Part shown: piece after piece, positions 35,420 through 44,428 of the stretch
Layout of the letters: each line of letters starts with the position of its first letter
How positions within the stretch are numbered: the stretch's first letter is position 1
NCBI GenBank assembly: GCA_020632715.1
Contig: JACKFA010000002.1
Location: 858,501-922,500 of the forward strand
Direction: 5' to 3'
From: Deltaproteobacteria bacterium
Lineage (GTDB): Bacteria; Myxococcota_A; UBA9042; PHBI01
DNA length: 64,000 nt
Made by a program: the position numbers and the translations under genes
Notes under the pieces: generated by a model
Told to the model about the DNA's origin: nothing
The model's input: only the letters and a program-made list of their open reading frames with translations
Database searches by the model: none

Positions 35420-37636
35420 TCACAGCATCTCGCGGATCGCGCTCGACGCCTCCTCGAAGTGGCCTGGCTCCGGCGTGTCCGCCGCGCGGCCCCCGACGAC
35501 CGACATCATCACCCACTGCAGCACGCGCTTGTCCGGCCCGGTCGCCTCGGCGCGCCACAGCTCGGCGAGGGCGGCCGCGTCGCAGCGCCCCGTCAGCGCC
35601 TGGAGCCCGGCGAGCAGCACCGTCGCCGGCAGCGTCGCGCTCCGGGACTGGAGCCGGTCCGTGATGAAGGGCTTCACCTTCATCGTCCCCGGCGTGCCCT
35701 TCGCGAGCAGCGCCCTGGCCGCGCGCAACGCGTAGCGCGGCTGCGGCTGGTAGTGGCCGCTCTCGGAGTCGACGGTGCCCACGACCCCGGAGGCGACCTC
35801 GAGCTTGCCGGCCGCGGCCACGGCCTTGCCGCCGAGGAAGCTCGAGTGGTGGAAGTGCTTCTGGGTCTCCTCGGTCTCCTGCCGCGCCCAGAACGTGCCC
35901 GCGCCGTCCATCACGTAGATGGCGTTGCCCGCCGTCAGCGGCGCGAGCCGCGGCCGCTCGCCCTCGGCGCCATCGCCGCCCCCGCCGCCGCGCTCCGCCT
36001 CGGGGAGGAGGTAGCAGAGCTGGTGGCCGGCGAAGTGGATCTTCCACTGGTTCTCGGGGCGCAGGTAGTCGATGCGCTTCAGGCGCGCGCCGTCGTCGCG
36101 GACGGTCGCGTGGTCCTGCGCGTTCGCCCAGGCCCAGAAGTTGGGCGTCCCCTCGCGGATCGCCGGGGTCTCGCTCCAGCGCTTGTAGAGCGGCCCGTAC
36201 GTCTTCTCCTGCGCGTCGAGCCAGGTGAGGTAGGCGAGCAGCGTCTTCTGCCCCGCCTCCTCGTGCCAGCGATGGTACAGCGCGTGGTGCACCGTCCAGT
36301 CGCGGTGGCGCGGGTCGAGCGCCTCGAGCACGTGGGCGTCGGTCGCGAGCGTCAGATCGGCGTCGCCGTCGGCCGCGAGGCGCTCCATCTGCCCGTTCGG
36401 GACGGTCTTCGAGACGCCCTCGACGTCGGCGACGCTCGCCTTCAGCGCCCGGACGCGCTCGTCGCGCGCCGGGTTCCTGCGCGCGCCCGACCAGCTCTCG
36501 AGGAGCTGGTTCAGGCGCGGCATGGCGAGGAGCTTCCGCTTCTGCGCCTTCACCGTCGAGCCCTGCCGGACCTCCTCCTTGTGGGTGGCCTCCCAGGCCG
36601 CCACGACGCGGCTCAAGAGCTCGAGCTCCCGCTCCTCGCGGCGGGTCTGCGCTTCGAGGGTCGCGAGCGCCGCGCGCCGCTGCCGGAACGCCCCCTTCGC
36701 GAAGAGCCTGCGGAGCCCCTCCTTCAGGTTGCGCCGCTCCCGGCGAGCGCTCCACGACGCGATCAGCGCGCGGAGCGTCGGCAACCGCGCCTGCTTCGCC
36801 GCGATCTGGGCCTCGTCGGCCTCGGGCGCCGCGTGGAAGCTGCCGACCGCGGTGGCGATCTGCTTGTACACACCGCCGAGCTTGAGCTTCGTCCCGCCGC
36901 CGGCCGCGTGGAGCGCGGCGACGTCCATCAGGGGCCCCGGATCCTCGGCGACCGGCGCCGGCGCCTCGGTGTCCTCTTCCTCCTCCTCCTCGCGGTCGCC
37001 GTCGCGCGCCGGCTCGCCCGCCTCGAGCGACGTGGTACGCGGCGGCGCGACGAGCGGCGCCTCGCCCGGGGGGCGCGCCTCAGGGCGCGGGGCGCCTCCG
37101 CCGGGGGGAGCTCGGCGGCGCGGGCGCGGGGGCGCCGTGCCGAGGAGCTCGTGGCCGACGGCGGCGTAGGCGTCTCCGGCCTCGTCGAGCCGCTTCTGGA
37201 TCTGCATCTTGACGACCCGGGCCCCGAGCTCCCCCTCGAGCGCCGCGAGGAGCTCCCGGATCTCCTCGGGATCGCTCCCGCCGCGGAGGGCCCGCACGAC
37301 CTTCTGCAGCGGCGTCTCCTGGCGCGCGATGATGTCGCCCACGTCCATCTGGACCACCGCGGCCCGCGGACCCGCGCTCGGGACCCTGGCGCGGACGCGT
37401 CCCCCGGCGCCCGCGCTGTCGCCCGGGCTCCGCTCGGCCTCCTCGGGCGCGAGCGCCGCGAGCTGCACCGCCAGCCCCTGTCCCGCCGGCGCGAGCGCCG
37501 CTCGCTGCGCCTCGTAGCCTCCCTCGCGCGCGGCGTGCTCCGCCACGCTCTCCGGGCCCGCGCTCGCCGCCTCGACGCGGCGTGGCTCGGGCGCGCGCTC
37601 GACCCGCTCCCGCTCGATCTGCTCGATGGCGCCCAT
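35420..37636 (-). CDS. Large protein with C-terminal plant IQM-like domain; possible effector
   Basis: The 738-residue protein has no signal peptide. Its N-terminal 200 residues are charged, with helical segments and Pro/Arg- and Glu-rich linkers. A central helical region (about 270-440) follows. The C-terminal region (about 478-650) matches the core of plant IQM proteins and their bacterial relatives: YGPLYKRW, then YLRPENQWKIHFAG, HHSSFLGGKAVAAAGKLEV and SGHYQPQPRYAL. The function of this domain is not established; in bacteria similar domains occur in predicted toxins and injected effectors. The ATG has AAGGAAG upstream. The lack of a signal peptide argues against Sec export. The start is 333 bp from the divergent lipoprotein gene. 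Confidence 0.75.
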   Translation of the reverse strand: MGAIEQIERERVERAPEPRRVEAASAGPESVAEHAAREGGYEAQRAALAPAGQGLAVQLAALAPEEAERSPGDSAGAGGRVRARVPSAGPRAAVVQMDVGDIIARQETPLQKVVRALRGGSDPEEIRELLAALEGELGARVVKMQIQKRLDEAGDAYAAVGHELLGTAPPRPRRRAPPGGGAPRPEARPPGEAPLVAPPRTTSLEAGEPARDGDREEEEEEDTEAPAPVAEDPGPLMDVAALHAAGGGTKLKLGGVYKQIATAVGSFHAAPEADEAQIAAKQARLPTLRALIASWSARRERRNLKEGLRRLFAKGAFRQRRAALATLEAQTRREERELELLSRVVAAWEATHKEEVRQGSTVKAQKRKLLAMPRLNQLLESWSGARRNPARDERVRALKASVADVEGVSKTVPNGQMERLAADGDADLTLATDAHVLEALDPRHRDWTVHHALYHRWHEEAGQKTLLAYLTWLDAQEKTYGPLYKRWSETPAIREGTPNFWAWANAQDHATVRDDGARLKRIDYLRPENQWKIHFAGHQLCYLLPEAERGGGGGDGAEGERPRLAPLTAGNAIYVMDGAGTFWARQETEETQKHFHHSSFLGGKAVAAAGKLEVASGVVGTVDSESGHYQPQPRYALRAARALLAKGTPGTMKVKPFITDRLQSRSATLPATVLLAGLQALTGRCDAAALAELWRAEATGPDKRVLQWVMMSVVGGRAADTPEPGHFEEASSAIREML

Positions 37637-37969
37637 ACCGTCGCTTCCTTCATCGCGAGCGACGGACGCGTCGGGCACGCCGCGCGACGATGATGTCGGA
37701 CCGGCCCCGGGTCTGGCGTCGCAAGGGTCGTGCCACCCGCAGCTCGGCGAGATCTCGAGGGGTTGGGTCGTCCGGCGCGCGCGGAGCCGTGGCAAAGGTC
37801 GCACCGCGCCGTGCGAGGTGGCGCAGCGGCGCCGGCCCCGGGCTCGCGGCGCCCGCGCGGTCCGTCCTCGCCTCGAGCCGACCACGGTGCTATGACCCGC
37901 GCCGCGCGGAAGGACGCGGCGAGGTCTCGCTGCGACACACCCCCGGCGCGCTCACCGCGAGAGGCGATC
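37637..37969. other. Divergent intergenic region without a gene
   Basis: This 333-bp gap separates the starts of the IQM-like gene (-) and the two-module lipoprotein gene (+). It must hold both promoters. I see no clear -35/-10 pair and no repeat. An in-frame ATG at 37892 could extend the lipoprotein gene, but the signal peptide begins only at 37970. Confidence 0.6.
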
Positions 37970-39673
37970 GTGACGCGAACCACCATCCTGGCGCTCTGCT
38001 TGACGGCGCTCCTCGGGGCCTGCGGCGACGACGGCGCTGATGGCGCCGACACCGCGGACGCCGCGGTCGACGCCGCGATCGACACGCGCGACGCCGACAG
38101 CGCCGACGTCGGCGCGGACACCGCGAGCGACACCGCGTCCCCGGCGGACGCCGACGCGTCCGACACGGCGGACACTGACGCCGCCGACGTCGCGACCGAC
38201 GCGACGGTCGACGACACCGCGCCCGCCGACGTCCTCGACGCCGAGGACACGAGCGACGCCCAGGACACCACGCCGAGCGACGTCGCCGACGCCTCGCCCG
38301 CCGACGGCGGCGGGACGGACACCGTCATCGCCCCCGAGGACAACGTCGTCGCCGACGGGAGCTTCGAGCGCTGGGCGGGCGGCCTCCCGCTCGGCTGGGT
38401 CGGCGCCGCCACGAACCTCGCGAGCGACGGGATCGCCGAGGACGCGAGCCTCGCCCACGACGGCGTCCGCGCCTGCCAGCTCGTGAACGCCGCGAGCGGG
38501 CACAAGCGCTTCACGACGGCGCCGTTCGCGCTCGCCGCCGGGCGCTACACCTGCACCTACTGGGTGCGCGGGGCGGGCGAGATCCGGAACGCCCGCTACA
38601 CCGACGACTACTCGAGCTACTCCGGCTATACGACCGTCGACGACGACGCCTGGCGCGAGGTCGTCTACACCTTCAACCAGGCCGCCGACGCCGCGGCCTT
38701 CGAGCTCGTCTTCTCCGTGCGCAACACGGGTGCTGCGCGCGATCACCTCCACCTCGACGACGTCCGCTGCGCCCGCGCCCCCGAGCCGTGCGACACGGTC
38801 ACCTGCGAGGCGTGGCAGACCTGCGTGAACGCCGACGCCGCCTGCGCGACCGCCCCCGGCTTCTGCGCGGACGCCGGCGACTGCGCCGCCTGGGAGACCT
38901 GCGGCGACGACCACCGCTGCGCCCTCGCGGCGGGGCGCTGCGACGCCACCATCGACTGCGACGGCGAGACCCCCGTCTGCGACGTCGCCACGCACACCTG
39001 CGTCGCCGGCGACCCCTGCGCCGGCGTCACCTGCGAGGCGTGGCAGGCCTGCCGCCCCGCCGACGCGGCCTGCGTGGTCGCGCCGGGCCGCTGCGCGCGG
39101 CTCTCCGACTGCGACGACGCGCTCCCGACCTGCGACGTCGCCACGCACACCTGCGTCGGCGTCGACGCCCCTGCGAACGTCGTCCCGAACGGCGGCTTCG
39201 AGGCGTGGAGCGACTACTCCTTCGGCGGCGCCGCGACCTACCTCCTCCCGGACGCCTGGTACGGCGAGTGCGACGGCTGCACGCCCTACTTCCCGACGAC
39301 CGAGATCGCGCCCGCGAACGTCCGCCAGTACAGCGCCAGCGTCCACGGCGGGAGCTACGCGTGTCAGCTCGTCGACACCACGGTCCCGGCCGACCGGTTC
39401 GTCACCGAGCCGTTCCCGGTCGTCCCCGGGAAGACTTACGACTGCGCCTACCGCGTGCGCGGCAAGGGGACCTACCGGCAGCGCGCCTACTGCGGCGGCT
39501 GGGGGCCCGACACGGAGTTCGCCGCCGTCGACGGCGCCGACTGGCAGGTCGCCCACTTCCAGATGGGAGGTGCCGTCAGCTGGTGCGTCCTCGTCTTCTA
39601 CGCGAGCAACACGGACGCCGCGGCCGATCACGTGCAGCTCGACGACGTCGTGTGCGTGGACCCGACCCCGTAG
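37970..39673 (+). CDS. Lipoprotein with two jelly-roll (CBM4/9-like) modules and Cys-rich spacer
   Basis: The 567-residue protein starts at GTG with a signal peptide and lipobox LGAC. A strikingly long Asp/Ala/Thr linker of about 100 residues (repeats of ADTA, DTRD, DVAD type) follows. Module 1 (about 125-255) begins NVVADGSFERW and module 2 (about 400-560) begins NVVPNGGFEAW. Both have the GxxACQLV...YTCTYWVRG pattern typical of carbohydrate-binding jelly rolls. Between them are Cys-rich repeats with CEAWQTC and CEAWQAC cores. GAGAGG lies 5 bases before the GTG. It probably binds polysaccharide at the cell surface. It converges on the septum-form lipoprotein gene with the two stops adjacent. 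Confidence 0.78.
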   Translation: MTRTTILALCLTALLGACGDDGADGADTADAAVDAAIDTRDADSADVGADTASDTASPADADASDTADTDAADVATDATVDDTAPADVLDAEDTSDAQDTTPSDVADASPADGGGTDTVIAPEDNVVADGSFERWAGGLPLGWVGAATNLASDGIAEDASLAHDGVRACQLVNAASGHKRFTTAPFALAAGRYTCTYWVRGAGEIRNARYTDDYSSYSGYTTVDDDAWREVVYTFNQAADAAAFELVFSVRNTGAARDHLHLDDVRCARAPEPCDTVTCEAWQTCVNADAACATAPGFCADAGDCAAWETCGDDHRCALAAGRCDATIDCDGETPVCDVATHTCVAGDPCAGVTCEAWQACRPADAACVVAPGRCARLSDCDDALPTCDVATHTCVGVDAPANVVPNGGFEAWSDYSFGGAATYLLPDAWYGECDGCTPYFPTTEIAPANVRQYSASVHGGSYACQLVDTTVPADRFVTEPFPVVPGKTYDCAYRVRGKGTYRQRAYCGGWGPDTEFAAVDGADWQVAHFQMGGAVSWCVLVFYASNTDAAADHVQLDDVVCVDPTP

Positions 39674-40183
39674 TCAGCGCCGCGAGAGCCGCGCCGGGCT
39701 CGTGAGCGGCTCGCCGTCGATGTCCTTGACGAGGCAGACCACAGTGCGGTCGCCGAGCGCCCACGTGCCGGCCGACGGGGTCACCGTCGTGAGGTCGTAG
39801 GTCGAGTCCCAGAACGGGATCCCGACGAACGCCTCGAACTGCGCCTGGCAGCGGTCGTACATCGCCAACATCAGCTCGGTCACGCCGGGGTACTCGGCGT
39901 AGTCGTCGTCGGTGAGCTCGAAGCGGCCTGCCACCTCCATCGCGTGCTCCGCGTTGCACACGCCCACCTTGAACCGCGAGACGAACACGCTGTCCGCGGC
40001 CGGCGCGCCGCACGCCCCCACCTTCACCTCGTCGAAGGACACGCCCTCCTTCGACGCCGACGAGCCGTCGCCGCAGGCGCCGAGCCCGAGCCCGAGCGCC
40101 AGCAGGCAGACCGCCGTGGCGGACGCGCGCGCCGCCTTCGCCGTGGCGGGCACAGCCGCCGAGAACGTCGTCGTCGCCTTCAT
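39674..40183 (-). CDS. Septum_form-domain lipoprotein coupled to the cyclase-like protein
   Basis: The 169-residue protein has a signal peptide with lipobox LGAC. Its single domain matches the septum formation family (PF13845): VGVCNAEHAMEVAGRFEL, then RCQAQFEAFVGIPF, STYDLTTVTPSAGTW and DRTVVCLVKDIDGEPLTSP. The conserved Cys pairs are present. The family is named from Actinobacteria, and a molecular activity is not established. The ATG overlaps the stop of the upstream 1,167-residue gene (ATGA), so the two are translationally coupled and probably work together, for example as toxin and immunity or carrier partner. That role is inference. Confidence 0.8.
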   Translation of the reverse strand: MKATTTFSAAVPATAKAARASATAVCLLALGLGLGACGDGSSASKEGVSFDEVKVGACGAPAADSVFVSRFKVGVCNAEHAMEVAGRFELTDDDYAEYPGVTELMLAMYDRCQAQFEAFVGIPFWDSTYDLTTVTPSAGTWALGDRTVVCLVKDIDGEPLTSPARLSRR

Positions 40184-43100
40184 TTGTAGCCTGCTCCCTC
40201 GTAGCTGAACGAGCCCATCTGGTAGAGGTCGCCCATCGTCCCCGACGGGAGCTCCGCCGGGAGCTCGATCGACTTCACGTAGCCGAGCGTCGTCACGTCG
40301 GGCTGCACGATGAGCAGCGGATCCCCGCCGCCGCGCGTGTGCTCGGCGCCGTACTTCTCGATGAACTTCTTCGCCTGCGCGGCATCGTAGAAGTCCCCCG
40401 AGTTCGCCGTCGCCCCGTGCTGCGCGTCGAACCCCGCGCCGCCCGCCTCGAGCAGGTCGTCGTAGAGCTGCTTCGGGATGGGGTCGCCGTTCGGCTTCGC
40501 GATGTGCCAGATGTCGACGTCGCTGAAGACCGGCTGCCCGTTGTGGCTGAAGCGCACGAGCCCGTCCTCGTCGACGATGACCTTGGTCTTGATGGTCTTC
40601 CCGTAGCGCTGCACCTCGAAGCCGCCCTCGGCGTTCAGCTTGTCGACGAGCTTCTTGTGCTCGAGCCAGTCCGCGTAGCGTGTCCCGTAGCGCTCCACGA
40701 CCTCCTTCACCTCGGGGCTCTCCCACGCGAGCTCCCCCTGCTCGATCGCCTTCTTCAGCGCCGGGTACGGGTCCTTCGGCTCGCGCATCACGACGAGCCC
40801 CTCGCGCCCGATGAAGTCCTCGAAGCCGAGCCACTTCGCGTCGAGCTCGCTCACCGACTTCCACTTGATGAGCATGGGCTTGCCGTTGTAGCCGAGGCGC
40901 GCCCACTTCGCCGCCTCCGCCGGGCGCGGGCGCACGAAGAACGCGACGCCGTGCTCCTGCGCCATCTCGATCATCCACGCGTGCTCCTCGGTCGTGAGCC
41001 CGGCGCGCGCGACGGTCTCGCCCGTGAGCCGCACCCCCGTCGGCATCTCCCGGAGGCTCGCGTACTCCGCGTCGATGACGGTCTCGACGGCCTTCCCGCC
41101 CGCGACCGCCTCCTCGACGTCGACCCCGCGCTTGAAGAACGCCATCACCTTGCGGCCGGCGCCCGTCTTCGCGAGCTTCCCGAGGATCTGGCCGCCCGCC
41201 TCGTTCACGACGAGGCCGATGGCGAGCTCCGTCCCGGGCTCGCTGATGAGGCGCGACACCTCGCGGACGTCGCCCTTCGCCTGCGCCTTGTCGATCTGAT
41301 AGAGCCACTGCGCGAACGTGTCGACGGCCCCGACCGCGAGGTTCTCCTCGAGGTTCGCGAGGTCGACCGCCATCTTCTTCTTCGAGGTCGTGTGCAGGTA
41401 CTCGCGGCACGCGTCGACGACGGCCTGCCCCGTGCGGTTCAGCTCCTCGCCGCCGTTCCCGATGGTGTAGGCGAGGAAGTCGTTCGCGGAGAGGAGCCCG
41501 TCGCCCATCTTCTGGAACGCGGCGAGCGCGCCCTGGCCGCCGCCGACGGCGATGCCGCCGAGGGTCGAGCGGTTCCCCCAGTCGTTCACGCCGTCGATGA
41601 ACTCGAAGAGCTCGAAGAGCAGCTGTTTACGGACCTCCTCGAGGAGCGACGTCCAGTAGACCGAGAGGTCGAGCCCCGCCGCGGCCCGCGCGTCGGCCAC
41701 GACCTCGGCGTCGTCGCCGTCGATCGCGGCCTGCCCCGTCATCTCGAGCTCGACCTCGTAGGTCGCGCGGTCGCCGACCGCGAGGACGAGCCCGACGGGG
41801 ATCAGGAACTCCTGCGACGCGCCCGCCTCGAGCTTCGCGATGCGCGGCGACACCGACGGGTCGAGCCCCTCGAGGCGCGGCGTGATGACGTCGAACTGCG
41901 GCGTGGTCGTGGTGAGCTCGAAGTCGATGTCCGTGACGTCCACCGAGCCGATGTTCGTGATGGTGCCGCGCAGGTTCCCGAACGTCCCCGGCACGGGCGC
42001 GCCCGGCTGCAGGCGGAAGTCGGTGATGTCGAGCGCGGCCGTCTCGATGGCGATGGTCTTGTCGTCCGACACGAAGAAGAGCTCGCCCGTGTCGGGGTCC
42101 TTGCCCGACACGAACGCGGTGAGCGTGGCCTTGCCCTTGCCCTCGGCCTTGTAGCGCCACGAGATCGTGGTCGACTCGCCCGGCCCGAGCGAGAGCGGCG
42201 AGACGCGCGGGTCGGCGCCGCCCTCGGTCAGCGGCCCGCGCACCTGCGAGAGCATGTCGCTCGGGACCAGCTCGAGCCGGTCCGCTTTGATGTTGTCGAT
42301 GGTGCCGTCCTCGTCGTTCCGGAGGTGGGCGACCACGTCGAGCTCGTCGCCGACCTTCGTCTCCGAGTCGACCGACGTCGTGAGCTCGATGTGGAGGCGC
42401 ACGGGCACCCGCACCGAGGTGCTCGCGCGGTTCGAGCAGCTCACCCCGCGGACCTCGCCCTGCGCGCGCACCTCGATGTCGTGCTCGCCGGTCGCGAGCG
42501 GCCGCAGGACGTAGTGGATCGCGAGCCGCTCGCCCGCCGCGAGCTCCGTCCCCCAGGTGACGTCGGGGCCGCTCACGAGCTCGAGCGCCGTGGGGTCGAC
42601 GACGAGCCCGAAGGCGCCGGCGAGCCCGAAGGTCGTGACCTCCGCGTCGAAGGGGTTCGCGACGACCACGTCCACGCCGAAGTCCTCGCCCACCTGTGGG
42701 GTGCGCTCGTCGGCCGTCACCTCGACGACGAGCTTGAAGTCCACGGTGACGGCCGAGGAGTAGTCGTCCTCGTCGCCGGTCGCGTCGCGCGCGGTGAGCT
42801 TGACCTCGTAGGTGCCGGAGCGCGCGTAGGTGTGGGTCGGGTCCGCGGCCCCGGAGCTGCCGCCGTCGCCGAAGTCCCAGCGGTAGGTCATCGCCTCGCC
42901 GGTCGTGTGGATGGAGCGGTTCTCGAACGCGACCTCCGCGCCCCGGATGTCGCTCACGACGAAGCCGGCGACGGGGCCGAGGTCGCGCAGCTGGCCGTGG
43001 ATCGGCACGTAGAAGTGGGTCGTGCGGCGGACGCCCTCGCTGCGGTCGTCGTTGGTCTGGGAGTGCGCGATGGACGCGGAGAGCTTGACCCAGGTCGGCC

Positions 43101-43683
43101 CGTAGAGGCCGTCCGGCTCGGGGCCCAGGTAGTCGACCTCGCAGCCGAGGGAGCTCGGCCCGATGGCGGACCAGACGCGGTCGGGCTGGTTCGCGGGCCC
43201 GCCGTAGACGTAGACGCTGAACGCCGCGGTGGCGCCGCAGCGCCCGCCCTCGGGCGCGTGGACGTCGAAGAGGTCGCCGGGCGCCGTGGCGGCGGTCTCG
43301 GACGAGAAGAGGGCGCCCTTGCAGGAGCCTTCGTAGAAGCGGTCGTCGAGGACGCTCACCCAGGCGCAGCCGAGCACCTCGACGGGGTAGGTGGCCGAGT
43401 AGCAGGGCGATGGCGACCACACGAGGTCGTACTTGCCCCAGGAGCTACAGACCGGGATCTGCGGGTCGATGTAGGCCATCGCGGAGCTGTTGTAGCTGAA
43501 CCAGCCGCCGTAGGAGCCGGAGACGTCCGGGTCCTCCTTGGGGCACGCGCCGCGCTTGAAGCCGTCCTCGTCCTCCACGCAGGGCGGGAGCGGGAGGTTC
43601 GGCGGCGGGACGGCGCGCGCGGGCGCGGCGGCGTGGAGGAGGAGCCCGAGGAGGAGGGCGAGGCGGAGGGCTGGACGACACAT
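40180..43683 (-). CDS. Secreted PKD-domain protein with C-terminal edema factor/ExoY-like adenylyl cyclase domain
   Basis: The 1,167-residue protein has a signal peptide (cut after ARA, about residue 24) and a Cys-containing N-terminal domain. A PKD domain is at about 255-330 (YRWDFGDGG, THTYARSGTYEVKLTARD), followed by three or more beta-sandwich segments (about 330-690) and a helical region. From about 905 the sequence follows anthrax edema factor and ExoY: GLTTEEHAWMIEMAQEHGVA, FFVRP, NGKPMLIKWKS (two Lys matching Lys346/Lys353 of edema factor), FSDVDIWHIA (matching the metal-binding DxD) and AQHGATANSGDF (matching the catalytic His and Asn). All key positions seem kept. A nucleotidyl cyclase toxin is the best guess; no cofactor-binding region was recognised. 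GGAGG is very close to the ATG. The next gene is coupled. Confidence 0.78.
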   Translation of the reverse strand: MCRPALRLALLLGLLLHAAAPARAVPPPNLPLPPCVEDEDGFKRGACPKEDPDVSGSYGGWFSYNSSAMAYIDPQIPVCSSWGKYDLVWSPSPCYSATYPVEVLGCAWVSVLDDRFYEGSCKGALFSSETAATAPGDLFDVHAPEGGRCGATAAFSVYVYGGPANQPDRVWSAIGPSSLGCEVDYLGPEPDGLYGPTWVKLSASIAHSQTNDDRSEGVRRTTHFYVPIHGQLRDLGPVAGFVVSDIRGAEVAFENRSIHTTGEAMTYRWDFGDGGSSGAADPTHTYARSGTYEVKLTARDATGDEDDYSSAVTVDFKLVVEVTADERTPQVGEDFGVDVVVANPFDAEVTTFGLAGAFGLVVDPTALELVSGPDVTWGTELAAGERLAIHYVLRPLATGEHDIEVRAQGEVRGVSCSNRASTSVRVPVRLHIELTTSVDSETKVGDELDVVAHLRNDEDGTIDNIKADRLELVPSDMLSQVRGPLTEGGADPRVSPLSLGPGESTTISWRYKAEGKGKATLTAFVSGKDPDTGELFFVSDDKTIAIETAALDITDFRLQPGAPVPGTFGNLRGTITNIGSVDVTDIDFELTTTTPQFDVITPRLEGLDPSVSPRIAKLEAGASQEFLIPVGLVLAVGDRATYEVELEMTGQAAIDGDDAEVVADARAAAGLDLSVYWTSLLEEVRKQLLFELFEFIDGVNDWGNRSTLGGIAVGGGQGALAAFQKMGDGLLSANDFLAYTIGNGGEELNRTGQAVVDACREYLHTTSKKKMAVDLANLEENLAVGAVDTFAQWLYQIDKAQAKGDVREVSRLISEPGTELAIGLVVNEAGGQILGKLAKTGAGRKVMAFFKRGVDVEEAVAGGKAVETVIDAEYASLREMPTGVRLTGETVARAGLTTEEHAWMIEMAQEHGVAFFVRPRPAEAAKWARLGYNGKPMLIKWKSVSELDAKWLGFEDFIGREGLVVMREPKDPYPALKKAIEQGELAWESPEVKEVVERYGTRYADWLEHKKLVDKLNAEGGFEVQRYGKTIKTKVIVDEDGLVRFSHNGQPVFSDVDIWHIAKPNGDPIPKQLYDDLLEAGGAGFDAQHGATANSGDFYDAAQAKKFIEKYGAEHTRGGGDPLLIVQPDVTTLGYVKSIELPAELPSGTMGDLYQMGSFSYEGAGYK

Positions 43684-43863
43684 GCCTCCAGTCTAGCGGT
43701 CGGGGCGGCGTCGAGGGAAGGGCGAGGCCGCGACGATGTCGGCGGCGCCGACGTCGTCGCCCGAGTGTTAAGGAATCGAAAGGTCCCTCCGGGGCGCGCT
43801 GGCGGGTAGTAGGCGGCGCACAACGCGGCGGGCTCCCCGCCCGCCCCATCACCAGGAGTCGCC

Positions 43864-44421
43864 ATGCGATCCAGCCGCTCTCTCGTCCGCGTCGTCCTCG
43901 TCACCGCGTTCACCGTCTCGCCCCTCCTCGCCGCTTGCGGCGGCAAGGGCGAGGCCGCCGGAGGCGGCGACGACGACTTCAGCGCTGCCACCCTCGCCGC
44001 GACCCAGGTCGACGTGAAGGGGCAGAAGGTCACCGTCTCGCTGCCCCAGGGCTTCGTGCGGGACGCGGACTCGCCGTTCATCGCGTACGTCGCGCCCGCG
44101 AAGGACAACTTCAGCCTCCCGAAGTTCACGTTCCGCCTCGAGACGACGCTCCCGCCGAAGGCGCTCGCCGACCTGAAGCTCGAGTCCGGCACGAAGCAGA
44201 AGCCGATGGTCGAGAAGAAGCGCGCCGAGGTCGCGGGTGGCCTGCTCGTCGCGGGCGTGAACGCGACCGGCGGCACGGCCGAGCTCGTCTTCTGGCGGCT
44301 CCGGCCCGACGGCGCCGGCGTCTCCTGCCGCGCGGTCCAGGCGCGCTCCGCGGGCGTGCCGAACGTCGACGCCACGCTCGCCATGTTCGAGAAGGCGTGC
44401 ACGAGCATGACGCTCGAGTGA
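43864..44421 (+). CDS. Small lipoprotein of unknown function
   Basis: The 185-residue product has a signal peptide with lipobox LAAC. A Gly/Asp spacer is followed by a single domain of about 140 residues rich in beta strands (VKGQKVTVSLPQGF, FTFRLETTLP, ELVFWRLRP). No family was recognised. AGGAG lies 5-6 bases before the ATG. It is divergent from the PKD/cyclase gene across 180 bp and converges on the broken STAND regulator. In the leader, AATCGAAAGGTCC resembles part of the leader of the giant adhesin-like gene, perhaps by chance. Confidence 0.78.
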   Translation: MRSSRSLVRVVLVTAFTVSPLLAACGGKGEAAGGGDDDFSAATLAATQVDVKGQKVTVSLPQGFVRDADSPFIAYVAPAKDNFSLPKFTFRLETTLPPKALADLKLESGTKQKPMVEKKRAEVAGGLLVAGVNATGGTAELVFWRLRPDGAGVSCRAVQARSAGVPNVDATLAMFEKACTSMTLE

Positions 44422-44428
44422 ACGGCGT

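Noticed and set aside
40339..43809. Long plus-strand frame opposite the PKD/cyclase gene
   Set aside because: Composition is Arg/Leu/Asp-rich shadow sequence; the minus strand has a signal peptide, a PKD domain and a cyclase-like domain.
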